DNA of 64,000 nucleotides from Tumebacillus sp. BK434 (GTDB lineage: Bacteria; Bacillota; Bacilli; Tumebacillales; Tumebacillaceae). The stretch spans positions 62,001 to 126,000 of the forward strand of contig NZ_SLXS01000002.1 of the NCBI RefSeq assembly GCF_004340785.1. Direction: 5' to 3'. Positions 16,274 through 25,143 of the stretch are shown one piece after another (within the stretch, counting starts at the first letter, position 1; each line of letters starts with the position of its first letter). A model generated the notes under the pieces. That model made no database searches. It was not told the origin of the DNA and saw only the letters and a list, made by a program, of their open reading frames with translations. The translations under genes were made by a program, and so were the position numbers.

Positions 16274-17314
16274 ATGAGACCGGGCCATCGGTACGGTTTG
16301 CATCGTGTGCTGGAGCCACAAGGCACGATGCCGCAGCCGGCATGGAAGATTGACAACAGCATGGAGCTGTATGATAACGAGATTTTGATCGATGTGGAAA
16401 CGCTGAACATCGACTCTGCTTCTTTTGTACAAATCCGCGATGCGGAGGGGGGCGACCCGGTCAAGGTCGGCGCGCACATGCAGCGCATCGTCGCGGAGCG
16501 CGGCAAGCATCACAATCCGGTCACCGGCTCCGGCGGGATGCTGATCGGCACGGTGCGCCGGATCGGCGAACGCCTGCAAGGGCAGATCGACCTGCAGGAA
16601 GGCGACCGCATCGCGACCCTCGTCTCGCTGTCGCTCACTCCGCTCACGATCGAGACAATCAAACATCTTGATGTCAAAACCGGGCAGGTCGACATCGCAG
16701 GCCAGGCGATTCTCTTCGAATCGGGCCTGTATGCGAAACTCCCGTCCGACCTCCCCGACCGGATCGCGCTCGCCGTCCTCGACGTCTGCGGCGCTCCGGC
16801 GCAAACCGCCAAGCTGGTCCAAGCGGGCGACACGGTCGTCGTGCTCGGCGCCGGCGGGAAAAGCGGCACGATGGTGCTGTACCAGGCGCGCAAATCGGCC
16901 GGGCCGACCGGCAAGATCATCGCCGTCGAGTACGGCGAGGCCGGCTGCAAGCAGCTCGAAGAGCTCGGCTGGGCGGATGTGGTCTTAAACCTCGACTGCA
17001 CCAAGCCGGTCGACGTGCTGGAAGCGGTCGAGAAGGCGACCGGCGGAACTTTTGCCGATTTGACGGTCAACTGCGTGAACATCCCGGGCACGGAGATGGC
17101 TTCGATCCTCTCCACGCGCGATGAAGGGACGGTCTACTTCTTCTCGATGGCGACCTCCTTCACGGCGGCGGCGCTCGGCGCAGAAGGCGTCGGCAAAGAT
17201 GTGAACATGATCATCGGCAACGGCTATACGAAAGGGCATGCCGATCTCTCGCTGCAACTGGTGCGCGAGTCGGCTGCGCTGCGCGGGCTGTTTGAAACCA
17301 AATACGGGAACTAA
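16274..17314 (+). CDS. kdd: L-erythro-3,5-diaminohexanoate dehydrogenase
   Basis: A 346-residue NAD-dependent dehydrogenase of the lysine fermentation pathway. It oxidises 3,5-diaminohexanoate, the product of the two aminomutases, to 5-amino-3-oxohexanoate. The protein has the known family length and opens with the RYGLHRVLEP...-type N-terminus. A nucleotide-binding loop VVLGAGGKSGTM (about 194-205) sits in an alcohol-dehydrogenase-like fold. Start ATG 16274 follows GGAGGGGG. It is the first gene after the sigma-54 promoter and is followed 16 bases later by kamA. The position at the head of the operon differs from C. sticklandii, as I recall it, where kdd follows the kam genes. Confidence 0.92.
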   Translation: MRPGHRYGLHRVLEPQGTMPQPAWKIDNSMELYDNEILIDVETLNIDSASFVQIRDAEGGDPVKVGAHMQRIVAERGKHHNPVTGSGGMLIGTVRRIGERLQGQIDLQEGDRIATLVSLSLTPLTIETIKHLDVKTGQVDIAGQAILFESGLYAKLPSDLPDRIALAVLDVCGAPAQTAKLVQAGDTVVVLGAGGKSGTMVLYQARKSAGPTGKIIAVEYGEAGCKQLEELGWADVVLNLDCTKPVDVLEAVEKATGGTFADLTVNCVNIPGTEMASILSTRDEGTVYFFSMATSFTAAALGAEGVGKDVNMIIGNGYTKGHADLSLQLVRESAALRGLFETKYGN

Positions 17315-17330
17315 GAGGAGGGCATTACTC

Positions 17331-18671
17331 ATGGAACAACAAGAACGCTTGGAACGCCACCTGTACGGGAAACAAAAACGCCACTTCCGTGATGTGGAGA
17401 TCTGGAAAGACGTAACGAACGATCAATGGGATGACTGGATGTGGCAGCTGACCCACACCATCAACGACCTCGAAACGCTGGAAGGCGTCGTCAACCTGAC
17501 CGAAGAAGAGCGCGTCGGCATCCTGAACGTGAAGATGTCGATCCCGCTGCGCATCACGCCCTACTACGCGATGATGATGGACCCGGATGATCCGCAATGC
17601 CCGGTGCGCCTGCAGGCGGTGCCGATGTCTGATGAGATGCAGCGCTCGCCGTGGGACATGGCCGACCCGCTGCACGAAGATGAAGATGCGCCGGCGCCGG
17701 GCCTGACCCACCGCTATCCGGACCGCGTGCTGTTCCTGATCACCAACCAATGTTCGATGTACTGCCGCCACTGCACGCGCCGCCGCTTCTCCGGCCAAGT
17801 CGGCCAATCGGTGCCGCGCCAGCAGCTCGATGCGGCGATCGACTACATCGCCCGCACGCCGCAGATCCGCGACGTTCTGCTCTCCGGCGGCGACGGCCTG
17901 CTCGTCAATGACAAGATCCTCGAGTACGTCATCTCCAACCTGCGCAAGATCCCGCATGTGGAGATCATCCGCATCGGCACCCGCGCGCCGGTCGTGTTCC
18001 CGCAGCGCATCACCGACAACCTGGTGACCATGCTGAAAAAATACCATCCGGTCTGGATCAACACGCACTTCAACCATCCGGATGAACTGACCGAAGAAGC
18101 AAAAGCGGCGTGCCACAAGATCGCCGACGCGGGCATCCCGCTCGGCAACCAGACCGTTCTGATGCGCGGCGTCAACGACTGCGCGCACGTGATGAAAGAC
18201 TTGATGCACCAGCTGGTGTACAACCGCGTGCGTCCGTACTACATCTACCAGTGTGACCTGTCGGAAGGCATCCAGCACTTCCGCACCACCGTCTCCAAAG
18301 GCCTCGAGATCATGGAGCAGCTGCGCGGTCACACTTCAGGCTATGCGGTGCCGACTTTCGTCGTCGACGCGCCGGGCGGCGGCGGCAAGATTCCGGTCAT
18401 GCCGAACTACGTGCTCTCGCAAGGCCATGGCAAAGTGATCCTGCGCAACTTCGAAGGCGTGATCTCGGTGTACCACGAGCCGACCTACCAAGACACAGGA
18501 TGCCCGCCGACCTGCAAGCACGACCACAGCACCGACAACGAGATCGGGCTGGCGCGTCTGCTCAACGACAAGCAGCTCTCCCTGGAGCCGAAGACGCTGA
18601 AGCGCCGCCGTCCGAAAGAGCAGCAGGCCGAACAGCCGGATACGAAGATCGACCTGCCGATGGCAGACTGA
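17331..18671 (+). CDS. kamA: L-lysine 2,3-aminomutase
   Basis: A 446-residue radical-SAM/PLP enzyme that converts L-lysine to L-beta-lysine. The [4Fe-4S] motif CSMYCRHC has cysteines at 141, 145 and 148. The SAM-binding and barrel motifs LLSGGDGL and IRIGTRAPV follow. The PLP lysine lies in PGGGGKIPVMPNY, which is conserved in clostridial KamA. A C-terminal metal-binding tail carries GCPPTCKHDH. The start is ATG 17331 with GAGGAGGG upstream. Adjacent kdd and kamB-E confirm a catabolic rather than antibiotic or osmolyte role. Confidence 0.97.
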   Translation: MEQQERLERHLYGKQKRHFRDVEIWKDVTNDQWDDWMWQLTHTINDLETLEGVVNLTEEERVGILNVKMSIPLRITPYYAMMMDPDDPQCPVRLQAVPMSDEMQRSPWDMADPLHEDEDAPAPGLTHRYPDRVLFLITNQCSMYCRHCTRRRFSGQVGQSVPRQQLDAAIDYIARTPQIRDVLLSGGDGLLVNDKILEYVISNLRKIPHVEIIRIGTRAPVVFPQRITDNLVTMLKKYHPVWINTHFNHPDELTEEAKAACHKIADAGIPLGNQTVLMRGVNDCAHVMKDLMHQLVYNRVRPYYIYQCDLSEGIQHFRTTVSKGLEIMEQLRGHTSGYAVPTFVVDAPGGGGKIPVMPNYVLSQGHGKVILRNFEGVISVYHEPTYQDTGCPPTCKHDHSTDNEIGLARLLNDKQLSLEPKTLKRRRPKEQQAEQPDTKIDLPMAD

Positions 18672-18676
18672 TCGCG

Positions 18677-19705
18677 ATGGCTTTGCAACGAGTGGACTTG
18701 GGTCGTGTCCGCCGCCTCGCGCTGGTCGGGATCGCCAAACACGCCGGCAAGACCACCGCTTTGAATGAACTGATCGGTCAGGCTTCCGTCCATGGGCGGA
18801 AGCTTGGTCTGCTCTCGATCGGTGTTGACGGAGAGCGAAACGATGCGATCATGGGGGTGCCCAAGCCCGAGGTGCGAGTCCCGGCGGGCGCCCTCGTGGC
18901 GTCTGCGGGCGATGTGCTGACCGAAGGCACGGCGTCGCTGCGCATCGTGGAGTCGACGGGCATCGGGTCGACGCTCGGCGATGTCTATCTGGCGGAAGTG
19001 CAGGAGCCGGGCACGGTGGTGCTGGCCGGCGTTCGCTATCAGGAGCAGGTGAGTCACGTTTTGACGCGGATGGAAGCGCTCGGCGCCGACCTGTGTTTTA
19101 TCGACGGGGCGTTCGACCGGATGATGGCCGCCCATCCGCTGCTGACCGACGGCGTGGTGCTGGCGACCGGCGCGGTGGTGGCGAAGACGGTGCAGGAGGC
19201 GGCGCAGAAGAGCCTGTTTTTCCTGCAGCGGTTTGCACTGCCGCAAGCGGATGCCGAGTTGGCCATGCTGTATGACTTGGCTGCGGAAAAAGGGGCTTTG
19301 GCTGTGGGCGTGCTCCGTGAGGACCGGCTGGAGCCGGTGCTGCTGCGCCAGACCTCGTCGTTTACGGCCAATCCGCAGAACGATCCGCACTGGCCGGGGC
19401 AGGAGGATGTGCAGGCGCTGGCGGTGACCGGCGCGGTGACCGACCGGCTGGTGCAGATGCTGGAAGGGATGCCGCGCGGGTTCCGGCTGGTGCTGTCCGA
19501 TGCGACCCACTTTTTTGTGAGCCTGCCGGTCTGGCGGAAGTTTTTGCGGCGCGGGCATAGGATCGTCGTGCGCCGCAGCGTGAACGTGCTGGGTGTTGCG
19601 GTCAATCCGTACGCGGTGCAAGGGTATCGCCTGCCGGGGCGTGAGTTGGTGGCAGCGATCCAAGCGGCGGCGGGCGGGATTCCCGTCTTTGATGTGAAGG
19701 AGTGA
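18677..19705 (+). CDS. kamB: KamB, P-loop protein of the lysine aminomutase operon
   Basis: A 342-residue protein with a P-loop GIAKHAGKTTAL near residues 18-29. Family knowledge places KamB next to KamC in kam operons; with KamC it is thought to help reactivate or protect the B12-dependent 5,6-aminomutase, but its biochemical role is not established. The start codon ATG 18677 lies five bases after the kamA stop, with the ribosome site inside the end of kamA. kamC starts seven bases after its stop. No membrane segments. Confidence 0.85.
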   Translation: MALQRVDLGRVRRLALVGIAKHAGKTTALNELIGQASVHGRKLGLLSIGVDGERNDAIMGVPKPEVRVPAGALVASAGDVLTEGTASLRIVESTGIGSTLGDVYLAEVQEPGTVVLAGVRYQEQVSHVLTRMEALGADLCFIDGAFDRMMAAHPLLTDGVVLATGAVVAKTVQEAAQKSLFFLQRFALPQADAELAMLYDLAAEKGALAVGVLREDRLEPVLLRQTSSFTANPQNDPHWPGQEDVQALAVTGAVTDRLVQMLEGMPRGFRLVLSDATHFFVSLPVWRKFLRRGHRIVVRRSVNVLGVAVNPYAVQGYRLPGRELVAAIQAAAGGIPVFDVKE

Positions 19706-19711
19706 GTCAGG

Positions 19712-21433
19712 ATGACCTCGCAGGCAGGCATGGCATATTGGGATGAGACGACAAAAGAGCTGCTTGGCTGGCCGGAGGTCCTGGCGATGCTCCGGCCGCT
19801 GTCCAAAGCGGGCTTGCAAGCGAAGCGCGGGATGCGGCCGTTTTTGCCCGGCGAGGAAGCGCGCTGGCAGGAGCGGATGGACGACCTGTGCGCGGTGCGG
19901 GCGGAGCTAGACGAAGCGGCGTGGGTGAAAGAGCTGTCCGACGAGCTGCGGGCGGTGCCGGAGATCGGCGCGCTGCTGCAGCTGATCGGGCAGGGGGCGT
20001 CGTTGCGCCAAGTGGACTTTTTTGAAGTGAAGCAGTTTTTGTGGCATGGCTTTGCGGTGGAGCGGCTGCTGGCGGAGCGGGGGCTTTGCTTCCCGTGGTG
20101 GGAGCGGCTGGCCTGGGAAGAGCTCTTGCGCAAGCTGAACCCGCCGGGGGACTTGGTGCCGGGCTTTGCGCTGGCCGAGCTGTCCGGAGATGCGGAGCTG
20201 GTGCGCCTGCGCCAAGAGCTGGCGGCGCTTGAGGAAGCGCTGTTTGCGGAAAAAAAGGCCCAGGGCGACCGCCTGCGCGAACGATACGGCAGGCGGCCGG
20301 GCCAAGACGGCCAGCTCGTGTTTGACAAGCTGGACGGGGTGTTGGGCGCGGCGCGGCAGGACGGGGACTTGGTCTTGGTGCAGGAGACGATGTTCGAAGC
20401 GGTGTTTGGCGTCGCCGAGTCTGCGGTGCTGACCGAACTGCTGCAGCAGCGCGAGGCGAAGCTGACCGAGATCGAGGATCAGGAGACGGCAGCTCTGCAC
20501 GCGTTGGCGGAGGAGTTTCGCCCGTACGCAAGAGCGATGGCACAGGCGCTGGAGGCGGTCGGGCGATTGGACCTGACGCTGGCGAAAGCAATGCTGGCGA
20601 AAAAGTGGGAGTATGGCCGGGCGGATTGGACGGCATCGCCAGCATTGAGCACTGGAGAAACGGATGTAGCAGAGCCCGCAAGTGACTTGCAAGGTGCCGA
20701 TGCCGCTCCCGCTGCATGGCTTCTCGAAGGCGCGTTCCACCCGGTCGCCCGCTCTGCAGTCGAAGCGCGGGGCGGCGAATTTACGCGGCTGGATGTGGAA
20801 CTGCAGCCAGGCGTAGGGCTGATCACCGGGCCGAACATGGGCGGCAAGACGGTGGTGCTGAAGACGCTGGGGCTGCTCCAAGCCCTCGCGCAGCACGCCA
20901 TGCCCGTGCCGGCCAAGCGCTTTCGCTTCCGGCCGGTCGAGCGCATCGGCATGTCCGGCGGGGATGAGCAGAGCCTGCACAGCGGGCTGTCCTCGTTCGG
21001 CGCCGAGATGCAGCGCATCGCGGCCCTCGTCAACGGTCAAGGGCGCGCCTTGTTGCTGCTCGACGAAGTGGCCCGCACGACCAACCCGGAAGAAGGCGAA
21101 GCGCTGGCGATCGGCCTCGCGTCTTACCTGCTGTCGACAGGGCACACCGCCTTGTTCGCCTCCCACTTCCCCGGCGTGACCGAAGTGCCGGGCGTGCAGC
21201 TGTTCCGGGTCGCCGGGCTGAAGCGCGGCGTGCTCGACCAATTGGCAGAAACGAACGCGCCGGACGGTGTCTTGCACCGTCTGCACAGCGCGATGGACTA
21301 TACGTTAGTGAAAAGCAGCCCCGGCGACGTTCCGAAAGACGCCGTACGGCTGGCCGAATGTTTTGGATTGCCGCAAGCGGTGCTGGATGAGACCCGTGCG
21401 GCGTTACAGCGAAAGGAGGGCCCCACAACATGA
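19712..21433 (+). CDS. kamC: KamC, MutS-like ATPase of the lysine operon
   Basis: A 573-residue protein containing a MutS-type ATPase domain: Walker A GPNMGGKT (about 372-379), the SGGDEQSLHSGLSSF signature, and Walker B LLLLDEVARTTNPEEG. The N-terminal 300 residues form helical core and clamp-like segments and lack the mismatch-recognition domain. KamC occurs with the adenosylcobalamin-dependent lysine 5,6-aminomutase and is proposed to act in its reactivation (inference from linkage). The gene overlaps kamD by four bases, so the two are translationally coupled. Confidence 0.87.
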   Translation: MTSQAGMAYWDETTKELLGWPEVLAMLRPLSKAGLQAKRGMRPFLPGEEARWQERMDDLCAVRAELDEAAWVKELSDELRAVPEIGALLQLIGQGASLRQVDFFEVKQFLWHGFAVERLLAERGLCFPWWERLAWEELLRKLNPPGDLVPGFALAELSGDAELVRLRQELAALEEALFAEKKAQGDRLRERYGRRPGQDGQLVFDKLDGVLGAARQDGDLVLVQETMFEAVFGVAESAVLTELLQQREAKLTEIEDQETAALHALAEEFRPYARAMAQALEAVGRLDLTLAKAMLAKKWEYGRADWTASPALSTGETDVAEPASDLQGADAAPAAWLLEGAFHPVARSAVEARGGEFTRLDVELQPGVGLITGPNMGGKTVVLKTLGLLQALAQHAMPVPAKRFRFRPVERIGMSGGDEQSLHSGLSSFGAEMQRIAALVNGQGRALLLLDEVARTTNPEEGEALAIGLASYLLSTGHTALFASHFPGVTEVPGVQLFRVAGLKRGVLDQLAETNAPDGVLHRLHSAMDYTLVKSSPGDVPKDAVRLAECFGLPQAVLDETRAALQRKEGPTT

Positions 21434-23001
21434 GCAAATTGTATCTCGATCAGGCCAAAGTCGCCCGGGCGCGCCAAGCGGCGTCCGACGTGGCCGATTC
21501 CCTGCAGGAATTTATCTCCGAGCGCACCACCGTCGCGGTGGAGCGCACCGTGCTGCGCCTGTACGGACTGGACGGCATCGACGCCGATTATGTGCCGCTC
21601 CCGAACGTGGTGGTCGACCACATCAAAGACGGCGGACAACTGCACCGCGGCGCGGCCCGCTTTGTGATCAACGCCGTGCTGCAAAAAGGCCTCACCGTGC
21701 AGGAAGTGGGCGAAGAGATCGCAGCAGGCACGCTCGACCTGCTCGAACTCCCGCTGCTCGAAGACGAAGTGATCCAGAAAAAAGCGTACGAGCTCGCCCA
21801 GGCAGGCATCGAAAAGATCCGTGCCAACCGCCAAAAGCGCGACCACTATCTGGAAACGATCGGCGAAGGGCGCCGTCCGTACATCTATGTCATCGTCGCG
21901 ACCGGCAACATCTACGAAGACGTCGTGCAGGCGAAAGCGGCAGCCCGCCAAGGCGCCGACATCATCGCCGTCATCCGCTCGACGGGCCAGTCCTTGATCG
22001 ACTATGTCCCGTACGGCGCGACGACCGAAGGCTTCGGCGGCACCTATGCGACGCAGGAGAACTTCCGCGTCATGCGGGAAGCGCTCGACGAAGTGGGCGA
22101 AGAGATCGGCCGCTACATCCGCCTCTGCAACTACTGCTCCGGCCTGTGCATGCCGGAGATCGCCGCGATGGGCGCGCTGGAGCGCCTCGATGTCATGCTG
22201 AACGACGCCCTGTACGGCATCCTCTTCCGCGACATCAACATGCAGCGCACGCTGGTCGACCAGAACTTCTCGCGGATGATCAACTCTTTTGCCGGCGTGA
22301 TCATCAACACCGGCGAGGACAACTACCTGACCACCGCCGATGCGGTGGAAGCGGCACCGTCCGTGCTGGCGTCGCAGTTCATCAACGAGCAGTTGGCGCT
22401 GCGCTCCGGCCTGCCCGAAGAGCAGATGGGCCTCGGCCATGCCTTCGAGATGAGCCCGGACCTGGAGGACGGCTTCCTGCTCGAACTGGCGCAGGCGCAG
22501 ATGGCGCGCGAGATCTTCCCGAAAGCGCCTTTGAAATACATGCCGCCGACCAAGCACATGACCGGCAACATCTTCAAAGGCCATGTGCAGGACACCTTGT
22601 TCAACGTCGTCGGCGCAATGACCAATCAGGGGATTCAACTGCTCGGCATGATGACCGAAGCGATCCACACCCCGCTGATTCACGACCGCCACATCGCGAT
22701 CGAAGCGGCCAAATACGTTTTTTCCAACATGCGCACGCTCGGCGATGAGATCGAGTACAAACAGGACGGCAAGATCGTCCGCCGCGCCCATGAAGTGCTG
22801 GAACATGCGACCGTGATGCTGGAAGACATCCGGGAGATCGGCCTGCTCGAAACGATCTCGCGCGGCATGTTCGGCGACGTGAAGCGGACGATGACCGGGG
22901 GCAAAGGGCTGCAGGGCGTGATGATGCGGGCGGAAGACTATTTCAATCCGTTCGAAACGCTGTTGCGGGCAGAACTGGGTCTGGAGGCGATGCAGCGATG
23001 A
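21430..23001 (+). CDS. kamD: Lysine 5,6-aminomutase alpha subunit
   Basis: A 523-residue large subunit of the adenosylcobalamin/PLP-dependent lysine 5,6-aminomutase, which turns L-beta-lysine into 3,5-diaminohexanoate. It has the expected length, an N-terminal KLYLDQAKV start typical of KamD, and the TIM-barrel region including the GATTEGFGGTYATQENFR and NYCSGLCMPE segments that line the active site. Start ATG 21430 follows AAAGGAGGG and overlaps the kamC stop. The stop overlaps the kamE start (ATGA). Protein acts as a heterodimer with KamE in the cytoplasm. Confidence 0.95.
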   Translation: MSKLYLDQAKVARARQAASDVADSLQEFISERTTVAVERTVLRLYGLDGIDADYVPLPNVVVDHIKDGGQLHRGAARFVINAVLQKGLTVQEVGEEIAAGTLDLLELPLLEDEVIQKKAYELAQAGIEKIRANRQKRDHYLETIGEGRRPYIYVIVATGNIYEDVVQAKAAARQGADIIAVIRSTGQSLIDYVPYGATTEGFGGTYATQENFRVMREALDEVGEEIGRYIRLCNYCSGLCMPEIAAMGALERLDVMLNDALYGILFRDINMQRTLVDQNFSRMINSFAGVIINTGEDNYLTTADAVEAAPSVLASQFINEQLALRSGLPEEQMGLGHAFEMSPDLEDGFLLELAQAQMAREIFPKAPLKYMPPTKHMTGNIFKGHVQDTLFNVVGAMTNQGIQLLGMMTEAIHTPLIHDRHIAIEAAKYVFSNMRTLGDEIEYKQDGKIVRRAHEVLEHATVMLEDIREIGLLETISRGMFGDVKRTMTGGKGLQGVMMRAEDYFNPFETLLRAELGLEAMQR

Positions 23002-23774
23002 GCGCTCAGGCAGAAAAGCGTCCGTGGGAGCACCGCGATTTCACGCAGGTGCGCCCGTACGGCGACACGTTTGATGACGGGATGATCCAGCTGTCCTTCT
23101 CGCTCCCGGTGCCGCCGGGCGAAGAAGCGGCCGAAGCGGCCCGCCAGCTCGTCGTGCAGATGGGCTTGACCGACCCCGCGGTGGTGCATCAGCATGACCT
23201 CGGCGAAGACTTCACGTTCGTCGTGCTGTACGCGAAAACGAAAGCGACGGTCGATTTTACGAAGATCAAAGTGGCGAAAGTCGATTCGCCGCGGATGAGC
23301 TTCTATGAGATCAACGACTTCATCAAAGAGCAGATCGGCCGCAAGATCACGATCATCGGCGCCTGCACCGGCACCGATGCGCATACGGTCGGGATCGACG
23401 CGATCATGAACATGAAAGGCTACAACGGGGAGTACGGCCTTGAGCGCTACCCGATGGTGGAAGCGTACAACCTCGGCTCGCAGGTGGAGAATGAAGAGAT
23501 GGTGGCGAAGGCGATCGAGCTGAACGCCGACGCGATCCTCGTCTCCCAAGTCGTCACCCAAAAAGACGTTCACATTCCCAACCTCGCCCAGTTGGTCGAG
23601 CTCCTCGAAGCGGAAGGCCTGCGCAAGAAGCTGATCCTGATCTGCGGCGGTCCCCGCATCTCCCACGAGCTCGCCCTCGAACTCGGCTATGATGCCGGTT
23701 TCGGCCCCGGCACCCTCGCGCCCGACGTGGCGTCCTACGTGGTGCAAGAGATGATCCGGCGCGAGTTGAAGTAA
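22998..23774 (+). CDS. kamE: Lysine 5,6-aminomutase beta subunit (B12-binding)
   Basis: A 258-residue small subunit. The cobalamin-binding signature DAHTVG (Asp127-x-His129-x-x-Gly132) is intact. The PLP-linking lysine is probably Lys140 in NMKGYNGEYGLE by family alignment. The C-terminal Rossmann half has LICGGPRISHELALELGYDAGFG, the conserved part of B12 domains. Translationally coupled to kamD. The operon stops here with a terminator; the later genes kce and kal are not in the window. Confidence 0.95.
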   Translation: MSAQAEKRPWEHRDFTQVRPYGDTFDDGMIQLSFSLPVPPGEEAAEAARQLVVQMGLTDPAVVHQHDLGEDFTFVVLYAKTKATVDFTKIKVAKVDSPRMSFYEINDFIKEQIGRKITIIGACTGTDAHTVGIDAIMNMKGYNGEYGLERYPMVEAYNLGSQVENEEMVAKAIELNADAILVSQVVTQKDVHIPNLAQLVELLEAEGLRKKLILICGGPRISHELALELGYDAGFGPGTLAPDVASYVVQEMIRRELK

Positions 23775-23785
23775 ACAGGCAGCAG

Positions 23786-23813
23786 AAAACCTCCCGGCGC
23801 GGGAGGTTTTTTT
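23786..23813 (+). terminator. Terminator of the kam operon
   Basis: AAAACCTCCC pairs with GGGAGGTTTT around GGCGC, followed by more Ts. It ends the kdd-kamABCDE transcript 11 bases past the kamE stop. Confidence 0.9.
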
Positions 23814-23880
23814 GTCTGGAACCGGTCTTCGCATGTGCATCATATGATAAGAGAGGGACAAGGGAGAGGAGGGAGCAAAG

Positions 23881-25077
23881 ATGGCAAGTCTGCAAGAGCG
23901 CTGGCGTAACTTCTGGAAACGGCTGCGCGCGCGTCTGACCGGGCACTCGAATGACAAGGAAGTTCGCGAAATCCGCCGTATCCTCAGCTTGGCCCTGGAA
24001 AAAGGGAATTCCCCTGCCCCCGACCCGCTTTTGCTGACAGGCGAGGACCGCAGGCTGTACGACCGGATTAGGCGTGCGACCCGCGAGCACAATCGCAACA
24101 ACATCACGCGCACGGCGGCGTATTGGGAGGTCTACAAGCGCAGGCCGGAGCTGCACTGGGCGCTGCTGGCACACATGGTGTCGCGCAATGGAGGATACTG
24201 CATGACCGACCTGCGCGGCGACTTGATCGCACGGGTGATGGAAGAGCGGGAGGCGGAGGCGTTTTTTCAGTTCCTCGAACGGGCGAACTGGCTGATCTTC
24301 GGCGACGCGTACCCGCAGCTGATGCTCTATGAAGCGAGCGTCAAAGCGGGCCGTCCGCTGTTCCACCTGCTCCCGCACTTCGGCGTCTCCCGCTTCATGC
24401 GCGTGATCTGGGAGCGATTCTTTGCGACGCACGATGCGGAGCTGTTGACGCTGGGGCTGATCATCAACGAGCAGAACTACATCGAACACCGCGTCGTGCA
24501 ACATCCGAACTACAAGCCGGTGCTCGAATCGTTCGAATTCCAAGCCCAGACCTTTCTCAACCTGACCCAAGTCGCCTTTCCCTATCGCTCGCAGACCAAC
24601 CGCACCGAGCTCGCCGGCTGTGTCGTCGACACGTTCCTCTCGCTGACCGAGCGCATCGACACGGGACGCCGCCTGTACGCGATCCTGTTTGGCCGGCCGG
24701 ATGTGCACCAGGGCGTGATCGCCTTTGCCAAAAGCACGCCGCACACCGGGTCGCGCGCCGACTACTGGCCACATCTCTACACGGATCAAGCTCCGGCGGG
24801 CGGCACGAAACGCAAGCGCTATTACCCGCGCGTCGATGGCGCCGTGCTGCGCCCTGGCGCGAAACCGATCTACAGCCCGCGGCTGACCGATGTCTGGCCG
24901 GACGTGGCCGACCCGGAGGCGTCCGGCGGGGACGACTGGTGCCTGGTACCCGATGCGGCCGAACAGCTTTACACCGCCAAGCCGGACAGCAGCTACAAGA
25001 TCACCGCCCTGTACTGCAACACCTTGCGGCTGGTCGAACGAGCGGTCGCCGCGGAAAGCTGGCTGAATAGCAAATAA
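23881..25077 (+). CDS. DUF2515 family protein (YppC-like)
   Basis: A 398-residue cytoplasmic protein with no signal peptide or clear membrane helix. The opening 50 residues are basic and helical. The core pattern NNITRTAAYWEVYKRRPELHWALLAHMVSRNGG is characteristic of the Bacillales DUF2515/YppC family, whose function is unknown. WLIFGDAYPQLMLYE and EQNYIEHRVV segments are also typical. Start ATG 23881 with GAGGAGGGAG upstream. It is a single-gene unit between the kam terminator and a downstream terminator. Confidence 0.8.
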   Translation: MASLQERWRNFWKRLRARLTGHSNDKEVREIRRILSLALEKGNSPAPDPLLLTGEDRRLYDRIRRATREHNRNNITRTAAYWEVYKRRPELHWALLAHMVSRNGGYCMTDLRGDLIARVMEEREAEAFFQFLERANWLIFGDAYPQLMLYEASVKAGRPLFHLLPHFGVSRFMRVIWERFFATHDAELLTLGLIINEQNYIEHRVVQHPNYKPVLESFEFQAQTFLNLTQVAFPYRSQTNRTELAGCVVDTFLSLTERIDTGRRLYAILFGRPDVHQGVIAFAKSTPHTGSRADYWPHLYTDQAPAGGTKRKRYYPRVDGAVLRPGAKPIYSPRLTDVWPDVADPEASGGDDWCLVPDAAEQLYTAKPDSSYKITALYCNTLRLVERAVAAESWLNSK

Positions 25078-25127
25078 AACCCGCACCGTGCACAGACCGA
25101 GGGGATCTGCGCCGATGCGGGTTTTTC
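25077..25127. terminator. Terminator between DUF2515 gene and convergent permease gene
   Basis: AAACCCGCA (25077-25085) pairs with TGCGGGTTT (25116-25124) across a structured loop, followed by TT. It can serve the plus-strand gene and, through the A run on its left, the minus-strand permease operon. GC-rich sequence ends and AT-rich sequence begins here. Confidence 0.7.
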
Positions 25128-25143
25128 TTGGAGAACTGCAGGA

